Shown here: positions 34,457-43,560 of the stretch, piece after piece
Position numbering within the stretch: position 1 is the first letter of the stretch
Layout: every line of letters starts with the position of its first letter
NCBI RefSeq assembly: GCF_004363725.1
Contig: NZ_SNZF01000033.1
Span: 1-44,453, forward strand
Length of the DNA: 44,453 nucleotides
From: Aquamicrobium defluvii
GTDB lineage: Bacteria; Pseudomonadota; Alphaproteobacteria; Rhizobiales; Rhizobiaceae
Direction of reading: 5' to 3'
The notes under the pieces: generated by a model
The model's database searches: none
The model's input: the letters and a program-made list of their open reading frames with translations, nothing else
What the model was told of the DNA's origin: nothing
Position numbers and translations under genes: made by a program

Positions 34457-34614
34457 GGTAGCCGCAATTTCCTTGTTTCCCCTTGTGTGTTCGGGGCCTG
34501 GCGACCCCGGCTTTCACGCTGCCCTCCAAGGATATTTTACAGAATGGCTCCGTTCGGCTTGACGGCGAAAACACCCTAACCTAATGAGGCCGCTGGAACG
34601 CTTGGACAGCGTGA

Positions 34615-34688
34615 GGCCTCGTGGCGGAGTGGTTACGCAGAGGACTGCAAATCCTTGCACCCCGGTTCGATTCCGGGCGAGGCCTCCA
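34615..34688 (+). tRNA. tRNA-Cys (GCA)
   Basis: A 74-nt tRNA: acceptor GGCCTCG with CGAGGCC, encoded TCCA 3' end, anticodon loop CTGCAAA giving GCA, and T arm GGTTCGATTCC. It lies 89 bases before the pcm gene. Confidence 0.97.
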
Positions 34689-34777
34689 ATTTCCACGGCG
34701 TCCTGCAAGCGGCAGGATTGCCCGCGTTCCAGTGGACTGTGAGCGCGCGATGCGCGCCAAAGCGGGGCAGCTTGCAC

Positions 34778-35446
34778 ATGAGCGCTGATTTCACCGAACG
34801 TCGCGTCAAAATGGTCGACGGGCAGCTTCGCACCACCGATGTGACGAGCGCGCCGCTGCTCGATGCCTTCCTGTCCGTGCCGCGCGAGCTGTTCGTTGAA
34901 GAATCGATGCGTGAGCTGGCCTATATCGACGAGGATATTCGCATCGGCGACAGCTGGTCCGGTCCCCGCTTTCTCATGGAGCCATCGCCGCTGGCGCGGC
35001 TTTTGCAGCTTGCCGAGCTGGGCTCCGATGATGCGGTCCTCGATATCGGCTGCGGCACCGGTTATTCATCCGCAATTCTTTCCTGGCTTGCCGCGTCCGT
35101 GACGGCGCTGGAGAGCGATCCCGGCCTCGCCGGCAGGGCGCGAGAGACGCTCGCGGCGCTCGGCTGCGAGAATGTTTCGGTGGTGGAAGGCGTGCTTCGC
35201 GACGGCTGGAAGGCTGGCGCTCCCTACAATGTCATCGTGCTTCAGGGCAGTGTCGATGAGTTGCCGGAATCGCTTCATGAACAGCTGGCCGAGGGAGGCC
35301 GCCTGGTTGCCGTCGAGGGCAGGGGGAATGCAGGAGTTGCACGCATCTTCCTGAAATCTGGCGGGGTTCTGACCGGCCGTCGCGCATTCAATGCGGCAAT
35401 TCGGCCACTACCCGGATTTGAACGCACCAGAGTTTTTGAGTTCTGA
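34778..35446 (+). CDS. pcm: Protein-L-isoaspartate O-methyltransferase
   Basis: Repairs damaged proteins by methylating L-isoaspartyl residues with S-adenosylmethionine. The 222-residue protein has the family N-terminus (RRVKMVDGQLRT), PRELFVEE, the SAM-binding glycine motif VLDIGCGTGYSSAIL and the C-terminal GGRLVAVEG. The ATG at 34778 is chosen because the open frame before it reads through tRNA-Cys. It is followed by tolC, a pairing common in rhizobia. Confidence 0.93.
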   Translation: MSADFTERRVKMVDGQLRTTDVTSAPLLDAFLSVPRELFVEESMRELAYIDEDIRIGDSWSGPRFLMEPSPLARLLQLAELGSDDAVLDIGCGTGYSSAILSWLAASVTALESDPGLAGRARETLAALGCENVSVVEGVLRDGWKAGAPYNVIVLQGSVDELPESLHEQLAEGGRLVAVEGRGNAGVARIFLKSGGVLTGRRAFNAAIRPLPGFERTRVFEF

Positions 35447-35613
35447 TCTGATTTAACTTGCAGCCGAAGCCTACTCATGTTCGCTTGCTGTCTGAACGAA
35501 TCCGGTTGCAGCCTGTCAGGTGTGCGTCGGCGGGGTGTGTGAATACAGAGGCGCGATAGGTTGACTCCGGACCTGAGTTGCGCCGCTATCGATTTGTAAA
35601 GTTGAGGGTCGAC

Positions 35614-36996
35614 GTGCAGTCCTTTAGCAAGACCGTTTTTGCCGCCCTATTGATTACCGCAGCGGTGTTTTCGCCGGTGACAGCTTCGGCCGAAACTATC
35701 ACCGGAGCGTTATCGAAAGCTTACCGCAACAATTCCCAGCTCAATTCCGCGCGTGCGGGCGTTCGCGTCACGGATGAGGATGTCGCTATCGCCAAGTCGG
35801 GCTATCGGCCGAATGTGGTGGGCTCGGCGAGCATCGACTACACGGAACGCCGGCGCCATGACACCTCCGTGCGGCTGACCAGCGGCAGCTTCGGTGTGCA
35901 GGTCAACCAGATGCTGTTCGACGGATTTCAGACAAAGAACACCGTCGCGGCAGCCGAGGCGCGGGTCCGGGCTTCGCAGGAAAGCCTGCGCAATACTGAA
36001 GAGAACATCCTGTTCAGCGCGGCTCAGGCGTACATGAACGTCATCCATGACCGTCAGGTTGCGGCTCTGACAAAGCAGAACCTCGAATTCCTCAATGAAC
36101 AGACGCGCGCCGCCCGTTCGCGGCTGGAAGTCGGGGAGGGTACCCGTACGGATGTGGCGCAGGCCGATGCCGCCCGTTCAGGCGCGGAAGCGCAACTCAG
36201 CGCCGCCCGCGCGCAGGCTCTGGCGAGTGCGGCTCAATACAGGCAACTGATCGGTGAGGAACCGGGCCAGCTCAAGGCCGCTTCGCCCCTCTCCAAACTT
36301 CTGCCCTCGAGCCTCGATAGCGCGGTTGCCGTTGCCGCCAAGGAGCATCCCGCAATTCTCGCCACCAGCCATCTGGTCGATGCCGCCGCCTATGGCGTGA
36401 AATCGGCGGAAGGCGCCCTGTTGCCGTCGGTCACTGCTTCCGCAGGCGTCTCGCGCAGCTACAGCAACACCTCGCCCAGCAGCCTTGCGACGTCGGATGG
36501 CTATTCCAATTCGGCCAACATCGGCGCCACGCTGTCGATCCCGATCTATCAGGGCGGCCGCACCTCCGCGCAGGTGCGCAAGTCCAAGGAGCAGCTTGGC
36601 CAGGCCCGCATCGAGGTCGATGTCAGCCGCGATCAGGTTCGTCAGGCTGTCACCGCCGCCTGGACCGCCTACGCTGCCGCGCAGGAAGCTGTGGTTGCAA
36701 ATCGCCAGCTGGTAAGTGCCGCCCAGCTCGCGCTCAATGGTGTGATCGAGGAGCGCAATGTGGGTCAGCGGACCACGCTGGAAGTGCTGGACTCCCAGCG
36801 CGACGTGATCAACGCGAAGATCAATCTCGCCAGCGCGGAACGCGATGTCGTGCTGGCAAGCTACGCCATCCTCCAGGCCATGGGCCGTCTTTCGGTGGAT
36901 CGGCTCGGCCTTCAGGTTGCCAAGTATCAGCCCGAAGAGCACTACAACGCCGTCAAGGACAAGTGGTTCGGTCTGCGCACGCCGGATGGCCGCTGA
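35614..36996 (+). CDS. tolC: TolC-family outer membrane efflux protein
   Basis: A 460-residue outer-membrane channel protein for type I secretion and multidrug efflux. The signal peptide is FAALLITAAVFSPVTASA, and two OEP repeats are visible, with the periplasmic coiled-coil helices (NTVAAAEARVRASQESLRNTEENILF and ARIEVDVSRDQVRQAVTAAW). The GTG at 35614 is preferred over the upstream TTG because GAGGG sits six bases before it and it opens directly into the signal peptide. A clear terminator follows. No efflux pump genes are adjacent. Confidence 0.95.
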   Translation: MQSFSKTVFAALLITAAVFSPVTASAETITGALSKAYRNNSQLNSARAGVRVTDEDVAIAKSGYRPNVVGSASIDYTERRRHDTSVRLTSGSFGVQVNQMLFDGFQTKNTVAAAEARVRASQESLRNTEENILFSAAQAYMNVIHDRQVAALTKQNLEFLNEQTRAARSRLEVGEGTRTDVAQADAARSGAEAQLSAARAQALASAAQYRQLIGEEPGQLKAASPLSKLLPSSLDSAVAVAAKEHPAILATSHLVDAAAYGVKSAEGALLPSVTASAGVSRSYSNTSPSSLATSDGYSNSANIGATLSIPIYQGGRTSAQVRKSKEQLGQARIEVDVSRDQVRQAVTAAWTAYAAAQEAVVANRQLVSAAQLALNGVIEERNVGQRTTLEVLDSQRDVINAKINLASAERDVVLASYAILQAMGRLSVDRLGLQVAKYQPEEHYNAVKDKWFGLRTPDGR

Positions 36997-37019
36997 GCCC
37001 GACTTCCGCAGAATGATTG

Positions 37020-37045
37020 GAAAAGGCGCTTCGGCGCCTTTTTTG
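37020..37045 (+). terminator. Rho-independent terminator after tolC
   Basis: AAAAGGCGC and GCGCCTTTT pair around a TTCG tetraloop, and the T run continues to TTTTTTG. It starts about 25 bases after the tolC stop, so it separates tolC from popZ. Confidence 0.93.
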
Positions 37046-37248
37046 TTGGTCGACCGCCTTGGAACATTGCGGCGGGCAGGCTTCGTGCCCCTCTAATCTG
37101 TTGAAATGGAGCAGGGTTCGTGTTTGGGGATTCTCGCGCGGTCAATGGTCCGCTACCCTTATAGCGGCATGATTCGAACGTGACCGTTACGATTCGGTTG
37201 CGTTCAGGTCTGACCGGCAAGCAAATCACGAGGGCGGCGGACGTGACG

Positions 37249-38088
37249 ATGGCGACGGCAAGCAATGTTCAGCGCGAACCTTCGATGGAGGAAATCCTGG
37301 CGTCGATCCGCCGGATCATCGAGGACAGCGATTCCGGTCGCAAGCCGACAGAATCTTTCACCGATGGTGGCATCGAAGCCGAAGCCCGGGACGAGCCAGA
37401 GGCTGCTCCGGCTGTTGTGGATGTGTTCCGCACCGAACTTCGCTCCGGAACCGGGTCTTTTTCCCTGACGCCTGAAGCCAGCACGCCAGAGATGTCCCGG
37501 CCCGGGTCCCGGTCGGACTCGGCGGCAGGGGCAAGCCGCGTTGACGGCAGAGAGGCGGAAGGCAGCGCTCCCGCCAATCCGGATTCCACATTCACGAGGA
37601 TCGATTTCACGCGCAGCGAATCGGCGCGGCCTTCGCGTGAAACGGTTCAAAAGCCGGCCGAAACGGCTGGTGACCGGCATGTGCCTGCCGATACGCTTCC
37701 CACGCGCGGGGGCAGGGATGACGTGGGACCGGATCTTGCGCGGCAGCCGGATCGGTTGGCAGACGTCGTCCCGCAACCCGAGTCCGCTGTCGAGAGGAAG
37801 CAGCAGGTCGAATCCACCACTTTGGCAACGGCTACGCCTGCGCTTTCCGCTGAAAATTCCGAGGCTGCCGCAAAGCCGGTTCTGGTTTCTGAAAAGACCA
37901 GCCGGCAGGTTGCCGCCGCGTTCGAGGAGCTTTCCGGGGCCTTTGCAGCGCGCAGCAAGAAGTCGCTCGATGATATGGCGGAAGAGATGCTGCGGCCAAT
38001 GCTGCAGGAATGGCTCGACAACAATCTGCCAACCCTTGTCGAGAAGCTTGTCCGCGAAGAGATCGAGCGGGTCGCCCGCGGCGCGTAA
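37249..38088 (+). CDS. popZ: Polar organizing protein PopZ (DUF2497)
   Basis: A 279-residue pole-organising scaffold. The conserved N-terminal helix EPSMEEILASIRRIIEDS and the C-terminal helices MAEEMLRPMLQEWLDNNLP and LVEKLVREEIERV are the two ends of the PopZ/DUF2497 family. Between them is a long disordered region rich in Pro, Glu, Ser and Asp, as in Caulobacter PopZ, which forms a polar network that tethers ParB-parS. The ATG at 37249 is chosen because the N-terminal helix follows at once; the open frame extends further upstream without coding character. In rhizobia this gene usually sits between tolC and valS. Confidence 0.88.
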   Translation: MATASNVQREPSMEEILASIRRIIEDSDSGRKPTESFTDGGIEAEARDEPEAAPAVVDVFRTELRSGTGSFSLTPEASTPEMSRPGSRSDSAAGASRVDGREAEGSAPANPDSTFTRIDFTRSESARPSRETVQKPAETAGDRHVPADTLPTRGGRDDVGPDLARQPDRLADVVPQPESAVERKQQVESTTLATATPALSAENSEAAAKPVLVSEKTSRQVAAAFEELSGAFAARSKKSLDDMAEEMLRPMLQEWLDNNLPTLVEKLVREEIERVARGA

Positions 38089-38222
38089 ACCACTACATGC
38101 GCCCGCAGCGCTCAAGCCTTTTCAAGGGCTTACATGCAATGGCTGAATCGAAATGTCAGGCATCTGAATCGGTTTCGTAACCTCGGGACAGTCAGCTTCC
38201 TGTGGCCGTTTCGGCGCAGGGT

Positions 38223-39029
38223 TCAGCCGTTCATGCGTTGCATCAGGGCCATTGCGCCATGCGGCGCCCGCACCTTTCCTTCGGTAATGAAATAGATGAA
38301 AACGTCACGCGGCCGGTCAGCAGCCGGATTTTCCGGGTCGACGACCTTCAGATCGGCCGGGGCCTTCCCCTCGGCCCAGATGCGGGCCCTTTCTGCCCAT
38401 GCATCCAGGGATTGCGGCGTATAGCAGTCGGGGTTGTCGTCGCTGCCTGTTTGGAGGCGCGCATAGATGAAGTCGCCGGTGATGTCCGCGATGGTCGGGT
38501 ATCTGGCATGATCGGCGTAGACGATGGACGCGCGGTAACTCCGGGCGAGGGCTACGAAATCGGGTGTAAGAAAACTGTCGTGCCGCACTTCCAGCGCATG
38601 ATGCAGCTTCACCCCATCCTGACTGTCCGGCAGAAGCTTGAGAAATGCCTCGAAATCCTCAGGATCGAATTTCTTCGTCGGCGCGAACTGCCAGAGAATG
38701 GGGCCGAGCTTTTCGCCCAACGCCGCGATTCCGGAGCCGAGGAACCGCATGATCGATTCTCCTGCCTCGCCCAGCACCCGGCGGTTGGTCACGAAACGAT
38801 TGCCTTTGAGCGAATAGACAAAGCCGTCCGGCGCTTCCTTCGCCCATTTGACGAAGGTCGGCTCCTTGAACGAGGAGTAGTAGGTGCCGTTGACCTCGAT
38901 CGTTGGAACCTGCCGCGTCGCATATCCGAGTTGCCGGGTCTTCGGCAGCTTTTCCGGGTAGAACGACGTGCCCCATGGTTCGAAAGTCCAGCCACCCATG
39001 CCGGCGCGGATCGTTCCTGAGCTTGTCAT
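38223..39029 (-). CDS. DUF72 (YecE-like) family protein
   Basis: A 268-residue TIM-barrel-like protein of the DUF72 family, function unknown. Visible family features are the N-terminal GMGGWTFEPWGTSFYP, the TIEVNGTYYSSFKEPTFVKWA segment and LALEVRH-like HHALEVRHDSFL. The ATG at 39029 is preferred over 39041 because GGAG lies six bases upstream. It stands where valS is expected in related genomes and is convergent with popZ, about 135 bases apart. Confidence 0.9.
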   Translation of the reverse strand: MTSSGTIRAGMGGWTFEPWGTSFYPEKLPKTRQLGYATRQVPTIEVNGTYYSSFKEPTFVKWAKEAPDGFVYSLKGNRFVTNRRVLGEAGESIMRFLGSGIAALGEKLGPILWQFAPTKKFDPEDFEAFLKLLPDSQDGVKLHHALEVRHDSFLTPDFVALARSYRASIVYADHARYPTIADITGDFIYARLQTGSDDNPDCYTPQSLDAWAERARIWAEGKAPADLKVVDPENPAADRPRDVFIYFITEGKVRAPHGAMALMQRMNG

Positions 39030-39430
39030 CTGTCGCTCCATGGGATCTCGATGAAAAAATGTGCTTGCGGAAGTATTTCATTACAGGGAATGGGGTGCAA
39101 ACCGTGGCGCGTTGTCTGCTGACAGTTCGACATGGGCTCGCGACCGCTCCGGTGGTCCTGATGCGAGGCTGAGCCTGCAATGTCCACCCGGAACATGAAA
39201 TCGTTTTACCCGCCGTCCGGCATCACGTGCGATGAATGAAGCGCCGGTCAGGATACGCCGACACTTGATGTGTGCGGATGCATGGTTCTGCAACGGGCGA
39301 CCCTGCGCTGCGTGTTCAGCTTCGAGGCGTACACCAGTCGTCGCGCCGGCAAAGCCCGGTCCGCAATGGACGGACAGTCCCGAAGCAGTGGCCGACAGCC
39401 AATGATCGTCCGCGGTGAGAGCCGATAGTG
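39030..39430. other. Intergenic stretch without a recognised gene
   Basis: About 400 bases between the DUF72 gene and uvrA. Short open frames here have no family match, no good ribosome-binding sites and overlap on both strands, so I call none. A small inverted repeat spans the uvrA stop (GCCGATAG with CTATTCGGC), too weak to name as a terminator. Confidence 0.5.
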
Positions 39431-42355
39431 CTATTCGGCGGCCACCTGCTTGCCGCCTGGACGGCGCTCCAGCAATTCCTTGAGGAACTGGCCCGTATAG
39501 CTGCGGGGCTCGGCCACTATGTCCTCCGGGGTGCCGGAGGCGACCAGTTCGCCACCGCCATCCCCGCCCTCGGGCCCAAGGTCGAGCACCCAGTCGGCGG
39601 TCTTGATGACCTCCAGATTGTGCTCGATGACCACCACCGTATTGCCCTGCTCGACAAGTTCCTGCAACACTTCGAGCAGCTTGGCCACGTCGTGGAAATG
39701 CAGGCCGGTGGTCGGCTCGTCGAGAATGTAAAGCGTCTTGCCGGTCGCCTTGCGCGACAGCTCCTTGGCCAGCTTGATGCGCTGGGCCTCGCCGCCCGAC
39801 AATGTCGTCGCCTGCTGGCCGATATGGATGTAGCCGAGACCGACATCCTTGAGGGTTTGAAGCTTGTCGCGCACCGCCGGCACGGCCGAGAAGAATTCGA
39901 CGCCTTCCTCAACCGTCATGTCGAGCACGTCGGCGATGGATTTGCCCTTGAAGGTCACGTCCAGCGTCTCGCGATTGTAGCGCTTGCCGTGGCAGACATC
40001 GCAGGTGACGTAGACGTCCGGCAGGAAGTGCATCTCGATCTTGATGACGCCGTCGCCCTGGCATGCCTCGCAGCGCCCGCCCTTGACGTTGAACGAGAAA
40101 CGCCCCGGCTGATAGCCGCGCGCCTTGGCTTCCGGCAGGCCGGCAAACCAGTCGCGGGTCGGCGTGAAGGCGCCCGTATAGGTGGCCGGATTGGAGCGCG
40201 GCGTACGGCCGATGGGGCTCTGGTCGATGTCGATGACCTTGTCGAGGAATTCCAGCCCTTCGATGCGGTCATGCTCGGCCGGATGCTCGCGCGAGCCCAT
40301 GATGCGCCGTGAAGCCGCCTTGAACAGCGTCTCGATCAGGAAGGTGGACTTGCCGCCGCCCGAAACGCCGGTGATGGCGGTGAAGGTGCCAAGCGGAATT
40401 TCCGCCGTCACGTTCTTGAGGTTGTTGCCGCGTGCGCCCACCACCCTGATGCGCTTGCCCTTCTTGCCCGCGCGGCGTTGGGCAGGTGTTGCGATCTCAA
40501 GCTCGCCGGACAGATATTTGCCGGTGATCGAGTCCGGATTGGCCATGATCTCGCGCGGCGTGCCCTGCGCGATGACGCGACCGCCATGCACGCCCGCGGC
40601 GGGACCGATATCGACCACATAGTCGGCATGCAGGATGGCGTCCTCGTCATGTTCGACGACGATGACCGTGTTGCCGAGGTCGCGCAGATGCTTGAGCGTG
40701 TCGAGCAGGCGGGCGTTGTCGCGCTGGTGCAGGCCGATTGACGGTTCGTCCAGCACATAGAGCACGCCGGTCAGTCCCGAGCCGATCTGGCTTGCCAGGC
40801 GGATGCGCTGGCTCTCGCCGCCGGACAGCGTGCCGGAGTTGCGGGACAGCGTCAGGTAATCGAGGCCGACATCGTTGAGGAAGCGCAGTCGCTCGCGGAT
40901 TTCCTTGAGGATGCGCACCGCGATTTCGTTCTGCTTCTCGTTGAGCCGGTCCGGCAGTTCGTTGAACCAGCGGTCCGCCTTGCGGATCGAGAGTTCCGTG
41001 ACCTCGCCGATATGCTTGCCGGCGATCTTCACCGCCAGCGCTTCGGGCTTCAGGCGATAGCCGCCGCAGGCCGGGCAGGGGGTGGCCGACATGAAGCGCT
41101 CGATTTCCTCGCGCATCCAGGCCGATTCCGTCTCCTTCCAGCGACGCTCGAGATTGGGGATCACGCCTTCGAAGGTCTTGGTGGTCTGGTAGGAACGCAG
41201 GCCGTCGTCGTAGTTGAAGGTCACCTCGCGCTTGCCCGTGCCGTGCAATATGGCTCCGCGGGCGTCATCCGGCAGATCCCTGAACTTGTCGCCAAGCTTG
41301 AAACCGTATGCCTTGCCGAGCGCCTCCAGCGTCTGCGCGTAATAGGGCGAGGTGGATTTCGCCCAGGGAGCGACAGCGCCGTCGCGCAGCGAAAGGTTCT
41401 CATCCGGGATCACAAGGCCGGGGTCGATGGCGCGCTGGTTGCCCAGGCCGTCGCAGGTCGGGCAGGCGCCGAACGGATTGTTGAACGAGAACAGGCGCGG
41501 CTCGATTTCCGGAATGGTGAAACCGGAGACCGGGCAGGCGAATTTTTCAGAGAACAGGATACGCTCATGCGTGTCGTTCGCCGACTTGTTGGCGGCACCG
41601 CCCCCGGCCGTCTCCTCCGGCGGCAGCGGCTTGTCGGCGAACTCTGCCACGGCCAGCCCGTCGGCAAGCCTCAGAGCCGTCTCCATGGAATCGGCGAGAC
41701 GGGTGGCAAGGTCGGGCCGCACCACGACCCGGTCCACAACGACGTCGATGTCGTGCTTGTACTTCTTGTCCAGGGCCGGCACATCCGCGATTTCGTAAAA
41801 GGAGCCATCTATCTTGACGCGCTGGAAACCCTTCTTCTGGAGTTCCAGCAGTTCCTTGCGATATTCGCCCTTGCGGCCGCGCACGATTGGCGCAAGCAGG
41901 TAAAGCCTTGTGCCTTCCTCAAGCGCCAGCACGCGGTCGACCATCTGCGACACGGTCTGGCTTTCGATGGGCAGGCCGGTCGCCGGAGAATAGGGCACGC
42001 CCACGCGCGCGAACAGAAGGCGCATGTAGTCGTAGATCTCGGTGACGGTGCCGACCGTCGAGCGCGGGTTCTTCGAGGTGGTCTTCTGCTCGATGGAAAT
42101 GGCGGGCGACAGGCCGTCGATCTGGTCGACGTCCGGCTTCTGCATCATCTCCAGGAACTGCCGCGCATAGGCCGACAGGCTTTCCACGTAGCGGCGCTGG
42201 CCCTCGGCATAAATAGTGTCGAAGGCGAGCGAAGACTTGCCCGAGCCCGACAGGCCGGTCATCACCACGAGGGAGTCGCGGGGCAGGTCGAGATCGACAT
42301 TCTTGAGATTGTGTTCGCGTGCGCCGCGAATGGAGATGAACTTATGGTCGGCCAT
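39431..42355 (-). CDS. uvrA: Excinuclease ABC subunit A
   Basis: Damage-recognition ATPase of nucleotide excision repair. The 974-residue protein has two ABC ATPase modules (Walker A GLSGSGKSSLAFD near the start and GVSGGGKSTF in the second half; the second signature is SGGEAQRIKLAKEL and DEPTTGLHF), and the zinc-binding modules, including CPTCDGLG and CEACQGDG with TCDVCHGKRY. The start is fixed by the N-terminus MADHKFISIRGAREHNLK. A LexA box lies about 150 bases upstream. It is divergent from ssb, the classical SOS pairing, but here other sequence lies between. Confidence 0.97.
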   Translation of the reverse strand: MADHKFISIRGAREHNLKNVDLDLPRDSLVVMTGLSGSGKSSLAFDTIYAEGQRRYVESLSAYARQFLEMMQKPDVDQIDGLSPAISIEQKTTSKNPRSTVGTVTEIYDYMRLLFARVGVPYSPATGLPIESQTVSQMVDRVLALEEGTRLYLLAPIVRGRKGEYRKELLELQKKGFQRVKIDGSFYEIADVPALDKKYKHDIDVVVDRVVVRPDLATRLADSMETALRLADGLAVAEFADKPLPPEETAGGGAANKSANDTHERILFSEKFACPVSGFTIPEIEPRLFSFNNPFGACPTCDGLGNQRAIDPGLVIPDENLSLRDGAVAPWAKSTSPYYAQTLEALGKAYGFKLGDKFRDLPDDARGAILHGTGKREVTFNYDDGLRSYQTTKTFEGVIPNLERRWKETESAWMREEIERFMSATPCPACGGYRLKPEALAVKIAGKHIGEVTELSIRKADRWFNELPDRLNEKQNEIAVRILKEIRERLRFLNDVGLDYLTLSRNSGTLSGGESQRIRLASQIGSGLTGVLYVLDEPSIGLHQRDNARLLDTLKHLRDLGNTVIVVEHDEDAILHADYVVDIGPAAGVHGGRVIAQGTPREIMANPDSITGKYLSGELEIATPAQRRAGKKGKRIRVVGARGNNLKNVTAEIPLGTFTAITGVSGGGKSTFLIETLFKAASRRIMGSREHPAEHDRIEGLEFLDKVIDIDQSPIGRTPRSNPATYTGAFTPTRDWFAGLPEAKARGYQPGRFSFNVKGGRCEACQGDGVIKIEMHFLPDVYVTCDVCHGKRYNRETLDVTFKGKSIADVLDMTVEEGVEFFSAVPAVRDKLQTLKDVGLGYIHIGQQATTLSGGEAQRIKLAKELSRKATGKTLYILDEPTTGLHFHDVAKLLEVLQELVEQGNTVVVIEHNLEVIKTADWVLDLGPEGGDGGGELVASGTPEDIVAEPRSYTGQFLKELLERRPGGKQVAAE

Positions 42356-42505
42356 GGCCGCTCCGCCGCCTCGATATGGAATGTTTCGGAATGGCGGGCT
42401 TCCCCGGCCTTCCGCCAATATAGGTCGTCCCTGCGCGCTTTCGAGATAAGCCGCGAATTTCCACGCCGGGTTTAAGCGTCTTTCTCCAAGTCACGCAAGC
42501 AGAAA

Positions 42506-42520
42506 GAACAAAAAACGAAC
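42506..42520 (-). promoter_or_regulatory. LexA box upstream of uvrA
   Basis: GAAC (42506-42509), seven bases, then GAAC (42517-42520) is an exact match to the alphaproteobacterial SOS operator GAAC-N7-GAAC. It lies 150 bases before the uvrA start. On the minus strand TTGTCA (complement of 42529-42534 region) leads into it, so it probably overlaps the uvrA promoter. Confidence 0.8.
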
Positions 42521-42969
42521 ATGCTCCTGACAAAATCCGATCCGTGCCTGTTACAAAGATCACATTTCGCTCAATTCTGCCCTTGAATGTTGACGTGACG
42601 TCATGGACGCGCCAGATTTTGAATTACGGAAGCCGATCGCCTCAAGAGGCAGATCTCCTCGAAGCGCATGGCATCTGCGAGACGCCGCACGATGGAAGAT
42701 GCGCTGGGGGATGAAGTGCTTTCGGATCTTGTGGTGAAACGGACAGAAGGAGAGAGGTATGACTCCACCGGACAGTCCCGAAGGGCTTCGCGCCTGACGC
42801 GGAGCCGCGGTCGCCCCCAATCCGCCGGAAAATTCCGTGCAGGTAAACAGGGCCGATCGTTTCCCCTTACAATCAGAAACTCTTGTCGGATCGTCGGCTG
42901 AATGCTGCGAAGCATCCGAAATACAAAGCCGGTAAATTGTTCCCGGCATCATGGGTAAAGCCCATCGAA
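42521..42969. other. uvrA-ssb spacer without a convincing gene
   Basis: About 450 bases where several short frames on both strands overlap (longest about 149 codons, minus strand) but none has a family match or coherent protein-like composition. One 12-codon frame (42759-42797) follows a good GGAGAGAGG site, too short to call. The stretch may be a decayed gene, a small-RNA region or plain spacer. Confidence 0.4.
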
Positions 42970-43010
42970 AGCCCCGACCGCTCGAAATCGCAGCGGCGGG
43001 GCTCATTCTT
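42970..43010. terminator. Hairpin after the 43055 gene
   Basis: A 12-bp stem with one bulged A (42970-42982 with 42992-43003) lies about 50 bases beyond the stop of the small secreted protein (minus strand), with T-rich sequence on both sides (CATTCTTTT on plus). It probably ends that transcript. Confidence 0.6.
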
Positions 43011-43054
43011 TTGGACGTATCCGCGGATGCACCCGGCTGACAAGCGATTGTCGG

Positions 43055-43345
43055 TCAGCGTTTGGGAGTTCTCAGCGAGCCGATGCCGATGTCGTATGTG
43101 AGCTTGCCGGAAACCTTCACATCGAGATTTCCGACCCTGAACCGGCCGAACTGCCCGGAAGCGGGTTTGGTGTCGGGCTCCGGTGGAAGCGGGGTCACGA
43201 TGCTGTAGGCGCCGTCTACACCGGGCAGATCGCCTTGCGCCGATGCGGGTTGGCCGGATGCTGCGGATTTGCTGCCGGCGAAAGCCGGTGCGCCGGAAGG
43301 CGCAAGGAGCAAGGCTCCACAGATGGCCATGCAGGTAGGTTTCAT
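43055..43345 (-). CDS. Small secreted protein, unknown function
   Basis: A 96-residue protein with an N-terminal signal peptide (CMAICGALLLAPSGAPAFA) and a mature part rich in Gly, Pro and Ser that ends in a beta-like FGRFRVGNLDVKVSGKLTYDIGIGSLRTPKR segment. No family is recognised. It sits between uvrA and ssb, transcribed away from ssb, with a hairpin behind it. Codon use looks like the neighbours. A weak AAGGA is about 15 bases before the ATG. Confidence 0.65.
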   Translation of the reverse strand: MKPTCMAICGALLLAPSGAPAFAGSKSAASGQPASAQGDLPGVDGAYSIVTPLPPEPDTKPASGQFGRFRVGNLDVKVSGKLTYDIGIGSLRTPKR

Positions 43346-43421
43346 AAGCTGTCTATAGGTTCCTTGCCTGTCGGATGCCAGTTTTCATTGAGGTGAAACG
43401 GGCAAGGCGCTCATGTTTCGC

Positions 43422-43451
43422 TTGACTTTGGATGGATGTATGGAACATAAG
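43422..43451 (+). promoter_or_regulatory. Probable ssb promoter
   Basis: TTGACT (43422-43427) and CATAAG (43446-43451), 18 bases apart, about 110 bases before the ssb ATG. The -10 box lies inside the LexA box, so LexA binding should block it. Confidence 0.55.
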
Positions 43452-43457
43452 GAGAAC
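43443..43457 (+). promoter_or_regulatory. LexA box upstream of ssb
   Basis: GAAC (43443-43446), seven bases, GAAC (43454-43457): an exact GAAC-N7-GAAC operator overlapping the likely ssb -10 element, 103 bases before the start codon. Confidence 0.82.
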
Positions 43458-43560
43458 AAAAAACCTCTTGGGGAAACAGGTGCGGCGTCTGGGCCAAATG
43501 CCGCGTCAGGCTGTAAGGTACAGCAGACTTCCAATTTAGGACGAGCGTGGAGACAGCGTT

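Noticed and set aside
34655..34777. N-terminal extension of pcm
   Set aside because: It begins inside tRNA-Cys; the protein family starts at 34778.
41012..42475. A 487-codon frame antisense to uvrA
   Set aside because: uvrA is clear on the minus strand, and the plus frame runs through its start region without domain motifs.
42668..42901. 77-codon frame in the uvrA-ssb spacer
   Set aside because: No ribosome-binding site and a mostly Arg/Ser-rich tail typical of shadow frames; not enough to call a gene.
42560..43006. 148-codon frame in the uvrA-ssb spacer
   Set aside because: Protein composition is not convincing, no ribosome-binding site, and it overlaps other frames and the hairpin at 42970.
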